A stretch of DNA of 64,000 bases from Toxorhynchites rutilus septentrionalis (GCF_029784135.1 NC_073744.1:104143766-104207765), one strand, 5' to 3'; counted from the stretch's first letter, positions 22,301 to 31,863 are shown. Notes: generated by a model not told the origin, from the sequence alone. Numbers and translations: made by a program.

Positions 22301-22511
22301 CTGCTTCTATGTCTTCCCGAGGAACCGTATTTCGATGCTGATACTCTCTTGGTCACCTTCTCTTCTCCTTCTGATCGATCGGCTTTTATGCGCTCCCTCA
22401 CAGTTAAAACAAACTGATTGCATTTCAGGTCAGGTCAAGCCAGGTAATGAATACCTCGATCCCTCGCCGTTCAGCTCGTTCAGTAACGATGTTGTCTTGT
22501 CGATGTCCTCA

Positions 22512-22661
22512 GGCGTCGTGCACAAATTACGTAACGCAAAAATCCGGATTTTGAACCTCCCCTCCCTTTCGTAACGCAATTTCCTATCTCTAATAAACAG
22601 AAAGTAACGCAACATCTAACCCCTCCCCCCTTATCGCGTTACGTAATTTGTGCACGACGCC
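22512..22661. mobile_element. PIF/Harbinger-like MITE, copy 1
   Basis: A 150-bp palindromic element with TIR GGCGTCGTGCACAAATTACG at both ends and 3-bp target duplication TCA. The second copy is at 29170-29322, with TAA duplicated. T-N-A triplets fit PIF/Harbinger insertion preference. It has no coding capacity. Confidence 0.85.
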
Positions 22662-22873
22662 TCACGAAAAATGAATGGGTTTCACCACCAGAATATCATT
22701 TCAGTATGCTTTTCGTGCGTGATTGAATCGAGAGAAGGTGTGGTTTACGATGGCAATTTGGAAGGCAAACTAGAGGAGAATGAACTCTCTGAGTATGAAA
22801 ATTTCGGCGACTGAGCAATAATCGATTGAAAATTATATAATTTTGGCTATACGAAACATTTTCCGTTTTTCAT

Positions 22874-23105
22874 GTTATGCATCCAATATTGGATACGAAA
22901 ATATCATACTGATGGGAAAGAATAATCTTCAGAAGCTTTCCAGCTAATTACACTTGATTGAAAAATTACGAAATCAAATGTATTTGGTCGCTGTGTTCGC
23001 CATATAATTAGAAAACATTAAAATAACTCTTTCGCATGGATGTATTCTTCAATTCCCAGGGAACTGGCAGATTATTTTTCAGCAACGATTAGATCTTTCC
23101 GGAAT
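22874..23105 (+). repeat. Repeat unit R-histone flank, copy 2
   Basis: Same block order as 22023-22225 (gcatccaatattggatac ... ggcagattatttttcagcaacg). It immediately precedes the first H3-derived unit. Confidence 0.75.
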
Positions 23106-23195
23106 TTTCTCGATGCTGTATGGCATCCAAACGAAAATTCTCGTTTCAGTTTGGCCTGCAAAAAACTTTTCTGAACTCTAATCCATCAAATTTGG

Positions 23196-23211
23196 AGCCC
23201 TGAAAAGGGCC
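23196..23211 (-). ncRNA. Histone mRNA 3' stem-loop, unit 1
   Basis: On - it reads GGCCCTTTTCAGGGCT: a 6-bp stem (one G-T pair) with a TTTC loop. This is the canonical replication-dependent histone 3'-end signal, about 20 bp downstream of the H3-like stop. Confidence 0.8.
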
Positions 23212-23224
23212 GTTGATTATATGC

Positions 23225-23610
23225 TAAGCTAATATAGCACCCTCTCCTTGTATTCGACGGGCCAGCTGAATGTCCTTGGGCATGATGTGACGCGTTTTAC
23301 GTGGATAGCACACAAATTTGTATCTTCGAATAAGCCTCCTGCAGCGTCATAACCGCGGAACTTTGGAAGCGCAAGTCGGTTTTGAGTTCCTGAGCAATTC
23401 CACGATCCAAAAGCTGCAAAGGTAGCTTGCGGATCAGAAATTCGGTCGACTTCCGATAGCGATGAATTTCACGCAAAGTTCCCGGTCGATAGCGATGTGG
23501 CTTCTTCACCAATCCTGCGGCTGGTGCGCTTATTCGAGCTGCTTTCGTTTGCCTTACCACTGAAAGACTAACCTGCTATCTGCTTGGTCCCAAACAAACG
23601 AGTCGTCACG
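23225..23610 (-). pseudogene. Histone H3-derived pseudogene, unit 1
   Basis: The longest of three H3 remnants. The - frame preserves [47 protein letters not shown] and, after a shift, [12 protein letters not shown] and MPKDIQLARRI. Codon 9 of H3 (Lys) is TAG and codon 11 is Phe. The SEAYLVG segment is deleted. One base is lost before ATCATGCCC. The C-terminus runs on with Ile-Leu-Ala after the GA(R)A end. These same lesions recur in the other units where they are retained. Upstream on - lie the histone-type leader and a weak TATA-like sequence near 23660. Not translatable as H3. Confidence 0.9.
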
Positions 23611-23680
23611 GTGCGAGAGTAGAGTAAGAAATGAACGAAAGCAAAGGAAGCGTCATTTTATAACCTGTTTTCGAAGCTAT

Positions 23681-24032
23681 CATTAAGCTATTGAAACAAT
23701 TTTCCGACTCAATAAATAGCAATCATATAACTCTTGGACATTTTATCTTTTGTATGAAATGATTATCACTGTTCTGTTGATCCGAAGCAGAATGAATCAC
23801 GCTTAAAGAAGGAATGGATTTTTTCTTGGAATTTACTCAGCAAATATAATGCCCTTTCCCAACACTTAAAAACGACAAACGGTAAACAGTTTCATCAAAG
23901 TGATTTCTTCGATATGGGGATATATTCACTACATGTATTTGTATTCTTGTATTTCATATTCTTCATTATGCAATCCATATCCATGGCACCTATCGTTATC
24001 GAATTATCATCGACACCACGATTTTCGCTAAA
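23681..24032. other. No gene seen; histone-unit spacer
   Basis: Shares short blocks (tattgaaacaa, gacattttatctttt) with 26010-26100, so it is probably part of the same repeat. Confidence 0.45.
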
Positions 24033-24090
24033 TGCTCCTTTCAGTTCGGCCTGTAAAAAACTTTTCTGAACTCTAATCCATCAAAATTGG

Positions 24091-24106
24091 AGCCCTGAAA
24101 AGGGCT
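24091..24106 (-). ncRNA. Histone mRNA 3' stem-loop, unit 2
   Basis: AGCCCTTTTCAGGGCT on -, a perfect 6-bp stem with TTTC loop. Confidence 0.8.
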
Positions 24107-24345
24107 GTTGATTATATGCTAAGCTAATATAGCACGCTCTCCTCGGATACGATGGGCCAGCTGGATGTCCTTGGGCATGATGTGACGCGTTTTGCATGGA
24201 TAGCACACAAATTGGTATGCTTTCGTGGTGCCTTACCACCGAAGGACTAACGAGCTGTCTGCTTAGTCCCGATGAAACGAGTCCTCACGGTGCGAGAGTA
24301 GAGTAAGAAATGAACGAAAGCAAGGGAAGTGTTATTTTATAAAAC
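24107..24345 (-). pseudogene. Histone H3-derived pseudogene, unit 2 (internally deleted)
   Basis: On - it begins with a TATAAAA box (24335-24341) and a short leader. The H3 N-terminus follows: TKQTAR, then TAG at Lys9, SFGGKAPRK. It then jumps by a large internal deletion to TNLCAIHAKR and MPKDIQLAHRIRGERA. It shares the Lys9 stop, Thr11-to-Phe, the lost base before ATCATG and the Ile-Leu-Ala run-on with units 1 and 3. It lies head-to-head with unit 3, their upstream regions forming an imperfect palindrome centred near 24395. Confidence 0.88.
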
Positions 24346-24447
24346 ATAAAAGAATCGAATGTAAACCCCACCCTCTTTATTATATAAGCTTACTGTATAC
24401 TCACGAATATAATAAGGGTGGGATTTAGATTCTATACTGTTATGGTT

Positions 24448-24454
24448 TATAAAA
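24448..24454 (+). promoter_or_regulatory. TATA box of H3-derived unit 3
   Basis: TATAAAA about 60 bp before the remnant of the H3 start. The TATA and the following leader (gacgcttcctttgctttcg) are conserved in the head-to-head unit 2. Confidence 0.6.
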
Positions 24455-24504
24455 TGACGCTTCCTTTGCTTTCGTTCATTTCTTACTCTACTCTCGCACC
24501 GTGA

Positions 24505-24804
24505 GGACTCGAGCTCGTTAGTCTTTCGCAGACAGCTCGTTAGTCATTCGGTGGTAAGGCACACGAAGTCAGCTCGGATAAGCGCACCATTTGCAGGATA
24601 GGTGGAGAAGCCAGCATTTGGATCATGGAATTGCTCAGGACTTCAAAACCGACTTGCGCTTCCAAAGTTCCGCGGCTATGACGCTGCAGGAGGCTTATTC
24701 GAAGATACCAATTTGTGTGCTATCCATGCAAAACGCGTCACATCATGCCCAAGGACATCCAGCTGGCCCATCGTATCCGAGGAGAGCGTGCTATATTAGC
24801 TTAG
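24505..24804 (+). pseudogene. Histone H3-derived pseudogene, unit 3
   Basis: On + the order is: GCTCGT-TAG (Lys9 stop), FGGKA, a degraded middle, then [20 protein letters not shown] and, after the same SEAYLVG deletion, [28 protein letters not shown] and Ile-Leu-Ala-stop (TAG at 24802-24804) close it. Lesions match units 1 and 2, showing descent from one already dead H3 copy. The stem-loop at 24817 follows at the normal distance. Confidence 0.9.
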
Positions 24805-24816
24805 CATATAATCAAC

Positions 24817-24832
24817 AGCCCTTTTCAGGGCT
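24817..24832 (+). ncRNA. Histone mRNA 3' stem-loop, unit 3
   Basis: AGCCCTTTTCAGGGCT, a perfect stem with TTTC loop, 12 bp after the stop. Confidence 0.82.
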
Positions 24833-24905
24833 CCAAATTTGATGGATTAGAGTACAGAAAAGTTTTTTACAGGCCGAACTGAAAGGAGCATTTAGCGAAA
24901 ATCGT

Positions 24906-25510
24906 GGTTTCGATAATAATTCGTTACCGATAGGTGCCATGGATATGGATTTCTCAATGAAGAATATGAAATACATGACATGATGTAGTGAATATATCCG
25001 AAGAAATCACTTTGGTGAAACTGCATTATAAAATTATTTGTGTACGAATGCCGCAATCGATAGTCGACTCGAATTTGCGCTGGGTAATTTCCTCGGAGGA
25101 CTCGATTCCTCCTTTGAACATTAATAATCTCTTTCTGGCAAAACGATGTGGTATGAATCACATTATTTGAATGATAGAATGAAGAAGTTTTCTGCCAATT
25201 TCCTTCAACCTCCAAACGTATCTTTCTCCCGTTTGTCGTTTTCGCGTTCGCTAATCCTTTCTCACAACACCCATTTCTCGTTTGAGAAATTGTTGAGTAA
25301 ACATTGTTTGCCAGTGCGCGTAGAGCGGGAATTCCTAAAGATTCATTGCACCTCTAATAAATTGCCGAAAGACGTGGTCTTAGGTTGATCGCACTTGATT
25401 GAAAAAATCCAAAACGAAATGTATTTGGTCGCAGCATTATATGAGTAGAAAGCAAATAATCGCTCGAAAATGACTTGATTTTCGCGATGTGAAACATTTT
25501 CCGTTTTTCA
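24906..25510. other. No gene seen; spacer of the histone-derived repeat region
   Basis: Short frames only. Some blocks resemble the other spacers, but no conserved coding sequence was recognised. Confidence 0.45.
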
Positions 25511-25727
25511 TGTTATGCATCCAATATTGGATACGAAAATTTCCACTGATGGGGAAAAAAAATATTCAGAAGCTTTCCTGTTAATTGCGATTGATTGAAA
25601 AATAACAAAACCAAATGTATTTGGTTGCAGTGTTATATGGATAGAAAACATTAAAATAAACTCTTTCGCATGAATGTATTTTTCAATTCCCAGGGGAACT
25701 GGCAGATTATTTTTCAGCAACGATGAT
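25511..25727 (+). repeat. Repeat unit R-histone flank, copy 3
   Basis: gcatccaatattggatacgaa through ggcagattatttttcagcaacgat, as at 22023 and 22874. It is followed by (TG)n at 25743-25778 and GGCGGCTGCT. Confidence 0.75.
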
Positions 25728-25742
25728 AGCAACGAGAATTCC

Positions 25743-25778
25743 GCGCGTGTATGTGTGTTTGTGTGTGTGTGTGTGTGG
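25743..25778 (+). repeat. (TG)n microsatellite
   Basis: gcgtgtatgtgtgtttgtgtgtgtgtgtgtgtgg. Confidence 0.85.
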
Positions 25779-26429
25779 CGGCTGCTCCGATGTTTCAAGC
25801 GGAACCGTGGCATCACTCTCCTCCTGGTGGATTCCCTTTTGGCCTTAGGTGCACAAACAGGGTCTTGGTGACACCGTTCATCAGCGTTCTCATGATAAAC
25901 GAAATTAGCTTCACAACAACAGTGACAACATGCTCCAATCGCTGTTCAATCATAACTGAGTGGGTTTACGAGCGGCGCTCGCTTATATACCGATTGGTGA
26001 TTTCAATAGCCTGTTTTGAAAGCAATTTTAAGACTATTGAAACAAGTTTTTGGATGAAAAAGTAACAAGTATCTGACGCGTAGACATTTTATCTTTCAAA
26101 TGAAGTGTTTATCATACCATTTCGTTCAGTTGTTTAAGAGCTATTAACGCTCAAAATCTCGGTCTCCAGCGTAACGCTTTCGTTCTCGAAACTTTGTTTT
26201 TACACCCCGGTATAGAAATGAAAGACGTAGTCCTACGTCAAAAACGACCAAGGTAAGGTTGGTCAGTGCCAAGGAAAATTTTTTTTTTACAATTTTTTTT
26301 TCGGGATAACAGTAAATCTCGACGAGTAATTCAATTTTAAGACATTTGGCATGAACAAATATTTTTGAAAACCCCGATTTCCGGAGATCTTTCGTTTTTC
26401 AAAAAAAAAACTCAAATTTTAACGTCTGT

Positions 26430-26610
26430 GACACTAATAAATGAAGTTCGAATGAGGTAATATTTTGCATAGGGTATATTATCGTGCAAATCAACATTTC
26501 CCAACAAGTTTCGAATGAAAAATCAAGATAACTATTTTTAGTGGTACCCAAACCCATACGTTTCGTCTCGTATTCCGTCCCAGAGTGTCGATTTTTGACA
26601 AAAAAAATTC
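26430..26610 (-). repeat. Dispersed repeat, inverted copy of 20880-21075
   Basis: The reverse complement contains the same ordered blocks (aaaatcgacactctggg, gagacgaaacgtatgggt, atataccctatgcaaaatatta). A further diverged relative may lie at 26771-26880 and near 30060-30180. Confidence 0.65.
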
Positions 26611-27186
26611 CCGAGATGACACTAGATCTCTACGTTTCATGCAATTTTAAGACATTTGGCATCAAATTTTTTTTTTCGGAAACTCCGATTTCCTTTACTC
26701 CCCCTTGGGTGATTTTTCGATTTTCAAAAAACTCAACCTTTGACCGCTTTGTGCCACTCTCCCTTAAATCCGATTGATCTGATATTTGGCATAGGATGAT
26801 TTTTCGAGGTGGTGAACATTTTTTATGGGGTAACTTTTTGAAATTAGAGATGACTTTTTACATTGGCACCCTAAATCTCACGTATTGTTTAATGTTTGTT
26901 GTCATATATGTTAATATTTGATAACGTTGGATAGTTTCCTTGGGCAAGCGATGTTTCGATACCCATCTGCTGGAGAATCGCGCGGATCACTTCATTTTGA
27001 ATTTTAGGTTATGATTTCTATGCTGCCCCCTTTTAATACCGGTTTGACGTAGTTCCACGTCAAAAGTTTAGAAATAAAAGCTTCTAAACATCATTTTCAG
27101 GTTCCCTTTTACAGTATTTATAATTTTTAAATATTCTTCAAAAAACTGTTACGTTTATATACATTGTATTTTTTATATGATTTCAG
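26611..27186. other. No gene seen; intronic or intergenic repeat sequence
   Basis: Contains GACGTAGTTCCACGTC at 27046-27061, a member of the recurrent inverted-repeat motif. Ends in the polypyrimidine tract and AG before the exon at 27187. Confidence 0.5.
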
Positions 27187-27321
27187 CTATACAACGGAAT
27201 ATTACATGCTGTAAACGGAAATCAGAAAACTCCCGAGATAAGTTTGGATTTAGTTCTAGAAGTGAATAAAAAGCTACAGTTTATACTGGAAGATACACTA
27301 CTCAAAAATATTACACTCAAG
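27187..27321 (+). CDS. Coding exon of an unrecognised coiled-coil protein (penultimate exon)
   Basis: 135 bp, 45 codons, bounded by tttcag|CT and AAG|gtatgc. It encodes a charged helical segment with LDLVLEVNKKLQFILED and TLLKNITLK. Leucines and isoleucines fall in heptad-like spacing. It joins in phase to 28806-28871. Upstream exons were not found; intron 1 may be long and repeat-filled. I do not recognise the family. Small adaptor or complex-subunit coiled-coil proteins are possible. The splice signals, open frame and in-phase partner exon support a real gene. Confidence 0.65.
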
Positions 27322-27363
27322 GTATGCCGACAAGTGAAATTATAGCGATTATGAAATAGTATA

Positions 27364-28660
27364 AAGGGTGTGTCACATCAAATTGCATCACGGAAAAAAT
27401 GCTGTAGAAATTCGCCCAGTAGATCGATCCTTTTGAAAATTTTAGACAGTAAAATAAAAACTATTAAACAACTTTTGGCATTTTCTTTTTATTCATACTT
27501 CGAGCCCAAGCCCGTATGCTCGCACCTTCCTCTTTACCCCGTCCATAAGGTTCTGTACAACGTCAGGTTGTAGTTTTTTTTAACAGAAATCCATTTTCTC
27601 TTGAAGTCCGCCTCTGATTTGACAACTTTTGGGTTCTTCCGGAGGGCCTGCTTCATAATCGCCCAATATTTCTCCATTGGGCGAAGCTCCGGCGCGTTGG
27701 GCGGGTTCATTTCCTTTGGCACGAAGGTGACCCCGTTGGCTTCGTACCACTCCAACACATCCTTTGAATAGTGGCACGAAGCGAGATCCGGCCAGAAGAT
27801 GGTCGGGCCCTCGTGCTGCTTCAATAGTGGTAGTAAGCGCTTCTGTAGGCACTCCTTAAGGTAAACCTGCCCGTTTACCGTGCCGGTCATCACGAAAGGG
27901 GCGCTTCGCTTTCCGCAAGAGCAGATCGCTTGCCACACCATGTACTTTTTGGCAAACTTGGATAGTTTCTGCTTGCGAATCTCCTCCGGAACGCTGAATT
28001 TGTCCTCTGCGGAGAAGAACAACAGGCCCGGCAGCTGACGAAAGTCCGCTTTGACGTAGGTTTCGTCGTCCATTACCAGGCAATGCGGCTTCGTCAGAAT
28101 TTCGGTGTACAGCTTCCGGGCTCGCGTCTTCCCCACCATGTTTTGCCTTTCGTCGCGGTTAGGAGCCTTCTGAACCTTGTATGTACGGAGGCCCTCCCGC
28201 TGCTTGGTCCGCTGGACGAATGAACTTGACAAATTCAGCCTATTGGCGACATCCCGGACCGAACTTCTCGGATCACGTCTAAACTGCTTAACTACGCGCT
28301 TGTGATCTTTTTCACTGACGGAGCATCCATTTTTGCCGTTCTTCACCTTCCGGTCGATGGTTAGGTTCTCGAAGTATCGTTTTAGTACTCTGCTGACCGT
28401 GGATTGGACGATTCCCAGCATCTTACCGATGTCCCGATGTGACAACTCCGGATTCTCGAAATGAGTGCACAGGATTAATTCACGACGCTCTTTTTCGTTC
28501 GACGACATTTTTCCAAATTTACGAAAAATTGACAGTGAAGCATGGCCAACGTGATCTATACACTCTTATCTGATTATAAGCGAAAGCTGAAGATATAATT
28601 CCTAAAAATTAAATTTCTACAGCGTTTTTTCCGTGATGCAATTTGATGTGACACACCCTT
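27364..28660 (-). mobile_element. DD37E mariner-like (ITmD37E-type) element, family 2, copy 1
   Basis: TIRs of about 49 bp begin AAGGGTGTGTCACATCAAAT at both ends, with one mismatch and TA duplications (27362-27363, 28661-28662). It sits in the intron between the two coiled-coil exons, in opposite orientation to the gene. A close second copy is at 60953-62249. Confidence 0.95.
27534..28508 (-). CDS. mariner-like DD37E transposase, nearly intact
   Basis: 324 aa starting MSSNEKERRELILCTHF. N-terminal HTH (LSHRDIGKMLGIVQSTVSRV), second HTH (RSSVRDVANRLNLSSSFVQR). Catalytic boxes are VMDDETYVK (Asp), FWPDLASCHYS (Asp) and RPMEKYWA (Glu), with 37 residues between the last two. The reading frame is open, but the last 12 or so residues are shifted: the A-run after ISVKK has one base fewer than in copy 2. 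The core may be functional while the C-terminus is altered. Cut-and-paste transposase acting on the flanking TIRs. Confidence 0.9.
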   Translation of the reverse strand: MSSNEKERRELILCTHFENPELSHRDIGKMLGIVQSTVSRVLKRYFENLTIDRKVKNGKNGCSVSEKDHKRVVKQFRRDPRSSVRDVANRLNLSSSFVQRTKQREGLRTYKVQKAPNRDERQNMVGKTRARKLYTEILTKPHCLVMDDETYVKADFRQLPGLLFFSAEDKFSVPEEIRKQKLSKFAKKYMVWQAICSCGKRSAPFVMTGTVNGQVYLKECLQKRLLPLLKQHEGPTIFWPDLASCHYSKDVLEWYEANGVTFVPKEMNPPNAPELRPMEKYWAIMKQALRKNPKVVKSEADFKRKWISVKKNYNLTLYRTLWTG

Positions 28661-28805
28661 TATACAAAATCAGGTTCTTAAAATACGCTCTTCGAGCGAG
28701 TGAATAAATCGATTTACCTTCCAATTTATAAATTCAGAGTAAAACTTCCGATTCATCATAGTGAATATATATATGAAGCAAACTTCATTTTCTACCTTTT
28801 TGCAG

Positions 28806-28871
28806 GATAATTTGGACACCCTAGGATTAGAGGTTGATCGATTAACACAACAGTTAGCTCGCTATAGCTAA
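28806..28871 (+). CDS. Last coding exon of the unrecognised coiled-coil protein
   Basis: Bounded by ttttttgcag|GAT and a TAA stop at 28869-28871. 21 residues, NLDTLGLEVDRLTQQLARYS after Asp, continuing the heptad pattern of the previous exon. The intron of 1484 bp is mostly the mariner-like element; without it the intron would be about 185 bp. Confidence 0.65.
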   Translation, partial: DNLDTLGLEVDRLTQQLARYS

Positions 28872-29169
28872 GTGATAGGAACATAGAGTACAATAGAATT
28901 AGAACTCATACTGGTATTTTTGTTATGCTAATAATATTTGTGATATTTAAACGGATGTATTAAAATCATATTTATGTTAAAATATACATGATTCAGAAAA
29001 TATTTAAAAAAGTTTTGTTGATTAGTTTTATTTGGAAAAAAAAGTCAGAGGATGGTTGTGTCCGAGGCAAGACTGCAAAGTTAAATGAAATGTCTAAGAT
29101 TTATATGATTGTTACTTATTTATTGCTAAGTCAACGTTAGTCCTACTTGCAGTTATATCAAAGATATAA
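28872..29169. other. Probable 3' UTR and downstream sequence of the coiled-coil gene
   Basis: AT-rich, no open frame. A tattaaaatc sequence near 28958 could serve as a weak poly(A) signal. Confidence 0.35.
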
Positions 29170-29322
29170 GGCGACGTGCACAAATTATGTAACGCGAAAA
29201 GGGGGGAGGGGGATTGAGGTTGCGTTACTTTCTGTGTATTAGAGATAGGAAATTACGTTACGTAGGGGGGGAGGGGGTCCAAAATCCGGATTTTTAGCGT
29301 TACGTAATTTGTGCACGACGCC
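29170..29322. mobile_element. PIF/Harbinger-like MITE, copy 2
   Basis: 153 bp, TIRs GGCG[A/T]CGTGCACAAATTA at both ends, TAA duplicated at 29167-29169 and 29323-29325. The interior is G-rich in the opposite orientation to copy 1 at 22512. Confidence 0.85.
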
Positions 29323-30279
29323 TAACCCACTTCTAATTTTTACTCTTAGAAAACACTTTCCAACTTCATTTTATAATCAGGTGCAAAATTATCACGCATT
29401 TACTCAATCGTGTAAAATAGTCTTGCATTCCAGCCGGCTTTGGATCGATCCCCGTTGACTTCGTTCGATCTTTTTTTAGATGCAATCCCAAAAAAGACGA
29501 AAAAAATTGTAGGAGGTTGTGTCCAAGACACGACCACATTGTTGACGTAGAACTACGCTGTTATTTTATTCAAGTCGCTTGCTTATAACTTCGGATATTA
29601 TTTTATAATGTTGTGAAATTTTAGAAATAACTGTTTTGTAGAATGGTTTGATCGCCATGAAATGGTTTTGACATAGGTCTATGTCTTTGATTTAGAAAAC
29701 ACTTTCCAACTTCATTTTACAATCAGGTGCAATATTATCACGCACTTACTCAACATTAGCTATGTGGATAGCGTGGTCGTGTAAAATAGCCTTGTAATCC
29801 CAAAAAAGATGAAAAAAGAAAAAAAGAAAGAGATGTCTGATTCCATACATACAAACATTTTAAAGCGCTGGGGGACAGATGATTTTATTTGCCCATTTGA
29901 CGCTTCAAGACACGGAATGGCATGGTTTCTGCCGAAAATGAAATGGTTTCTGACAACGCTAGTTTGAGTGTAGGTCCCAGAGAGTTTTTGATAATATCCC
30001 TTGAGTGATTTTACGGCTTTCAAAAAACTTATACTTTGACGACCTGGCGATACTGGTAAATGTACTCCGATAGAGCTGAAATTTTCCATAGGGTATTTTT
30101 CGCGGGAATCAACATTTTACAGAAAGTCCCTTTCGAAAACTCGAAAGTCATTTTTTCCATGCATTCATTGGCATTCTAATGTACATAATATATAACAAAG
30201 CAAAAATTTAAAGCTAACATTTTGTGATTCAACTACAGTAAATTTTCTCTAAAATAGTTGCACGTAATTCTCCCATCAG
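29323..30279. other. No gene seen; repeat-derived
   Basis: Two inverted-repeat motifs (29544-29559 and GACATAGGTCTATGTC at 29670-29685) and a block near 30060-30180 related to the 20880/26430 repeats. Confidence 0.5.
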
Positions 30280-30660
30280 GAACTTTTTTCCAATGGCAAT
30301 CCGTTTTCCTCAGCCCAAGAAATAACTTTATCTATTCCACATAAGGCTGTTTCATTTGAAATATAATTTTCGGACTCTTCATCTTCATCAACCTAATATG
30401 GCTCCAAAACTGATAAAGCATTCGCTCCCTCGGAAGTCTGAATCGATTTTTTATCATCGTAGAAAGATGTATTTGGATGCAAAACAATGTTGACTATGTC
30501 ATCGTCGTTCAGAACCTCCACTTCCTAGTCATGCACGGTATGGTCTAGGTCCATCAATTTCCGCTGAATCGAAAGTATGCGTTCTCTTACAACCGACAAC
30601 GGGATATCGGCATTTTACATGACTTGACAATGGAATCAGTCGGTACCTCGGCCACCAAAA
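30280..30660 (-). pseudogene. pogo/Tigger-like transposase C-terminal remnant
   Basis: On - the translation gives VLNDDDIVNIVLHPN, an acidic stretch VDEDEESENYIS and then ETALCGIDKVISWAEENGLP. This is the order seen at the C-terminus of jerky/Tigger transposases (acidic linker, then a short helix before the stop). Several stops interrupt. The catalytic core is absent. Confidence 0.5.
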
Positions 30661-30689
30661 AACATAGCATCCTTAGGCCGTCCGCACCG

Positions 30690-30770
30690 AGATGGAAAAT
30701 GGAAGGTGGGAAGATTTTTTAAATCTGTGACGTCACAGATTTTGTTTATGTATGTTACTTTTCTTATAAT
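30690..30770 (-). repeat. Dispersed repeat with a 22-bp perfect palindrome containing TGACGTCA
   Basis: AAATCTGTGACGTCACAGAT plus TT at 30721-30742 is self-complementary and holds a CRE-type octamer. The flanking ttttgtttatgtatgttact is repeated, inverted, at 35395-35490, where the palindrome has decayed to TGACGACA. Confidence 0.7.
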
Positions 30771-31863
30771 AGTCCAATCCATAGGAAAAGTGTTGTTATT
30801 AAAAGTAACAATAAGCAAATGAAATGAACGAACTAGTTTTTTTCCTAAATCAATGCTAGCGTTCAAAATCATAAGGGCCCGACATTTTAACAGAAACTAA
30901 AATTTCAGTATTTTTGAAGTGTTCCAGACTTAATTTTAATTCAATTTTACTTCTCGTTACGTCGACCAAAAACGTAAACGAACAAAGTCAGAGTCACACA
31001 ATCTTTTGTTCCTTTGACGGATAAACATTTGACAGTGCATGGTAAATAAGGTTGCAAGTTTATTTCATGTAAAATGAACTTGAAAAATAAATTTAATTGA
31101 CTCCGTATGACTTAGATTGAGACGAAAAGTTTTCTGCTTGAGCCTTAGTTTTAGACGACTGAAGTTTTCAGCAACCTAATTGTGAAAAAAGTATTTCCAA
31201 TTGCTGACAAACGTCAAACTTCCATGAAGTTGCTCTAGAATCCAAACATAGTAGACATTAGAATACTATTTCTGAAATCAAAGAAAAAAGTAAACATTTT
31301 AGTTCGTGATATGTTCTGTTTTTTTTGTTCAGAATTCGAAAAATATGATTTGGAAATCTGTAATTAGCTTCTGTACATCCTTTTTCAACGTTATTCGTTG
31401 ACATAATCAATTTTGTACCATTTGAGTAACTGACTGGTATGCCTGGTATGTGAACTTCCTATCTTCCTGGCTACTAACACAATCAAAGTTCAACACAACC
31501 AAAACCCGTGAATCTTCCCACCTTCTATTCTTCATCTCACGTCAGCACAAGGGTCAATTGAAAACCAACTTCAACTTGACGAAGGTTGAAAGCATTAGAA
31601 ACCAAATGGGAGTCCGCACACGAGGCAACCAGTTGACAATGTTGACTCAACCTGTTGGAAGCAACCAACATGTCGAGTTGCCACTGTTTGAGGTTGACAA
31701 CATTTTCGTTAAATTTTCGTTCGCGTCTTTTCCCGTGCTTCGTTAAAAAGATGCCAGATCATTTTTTTTTTGCAAATCTCTGTAAATTTGTGTTATCAAA
31801 TGAAAGATGTGTTTACAAAAAATAAAATATGTTTCAAGGATGATTTAATATGTAAAAGCAAAC
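30771..31863. other. No gene seen
   Basis: AT-rich. A 98-codon frame at 31450-31746 has no recognisable motif. Confidence 0.5.

Noticed and set aside
23297..23560. Functional histone H3 variant
   Set aside because: Missing N-terminal tail, in-frame stop at Lys9 and internal deletions shared with other dead copies.
27856..28083. 75-codon frame almost identical to one at 61530-61757
   Set aside because: It is an alternative frame inside the two mariner transposase copies; the similarity reflects DNA duplication only.
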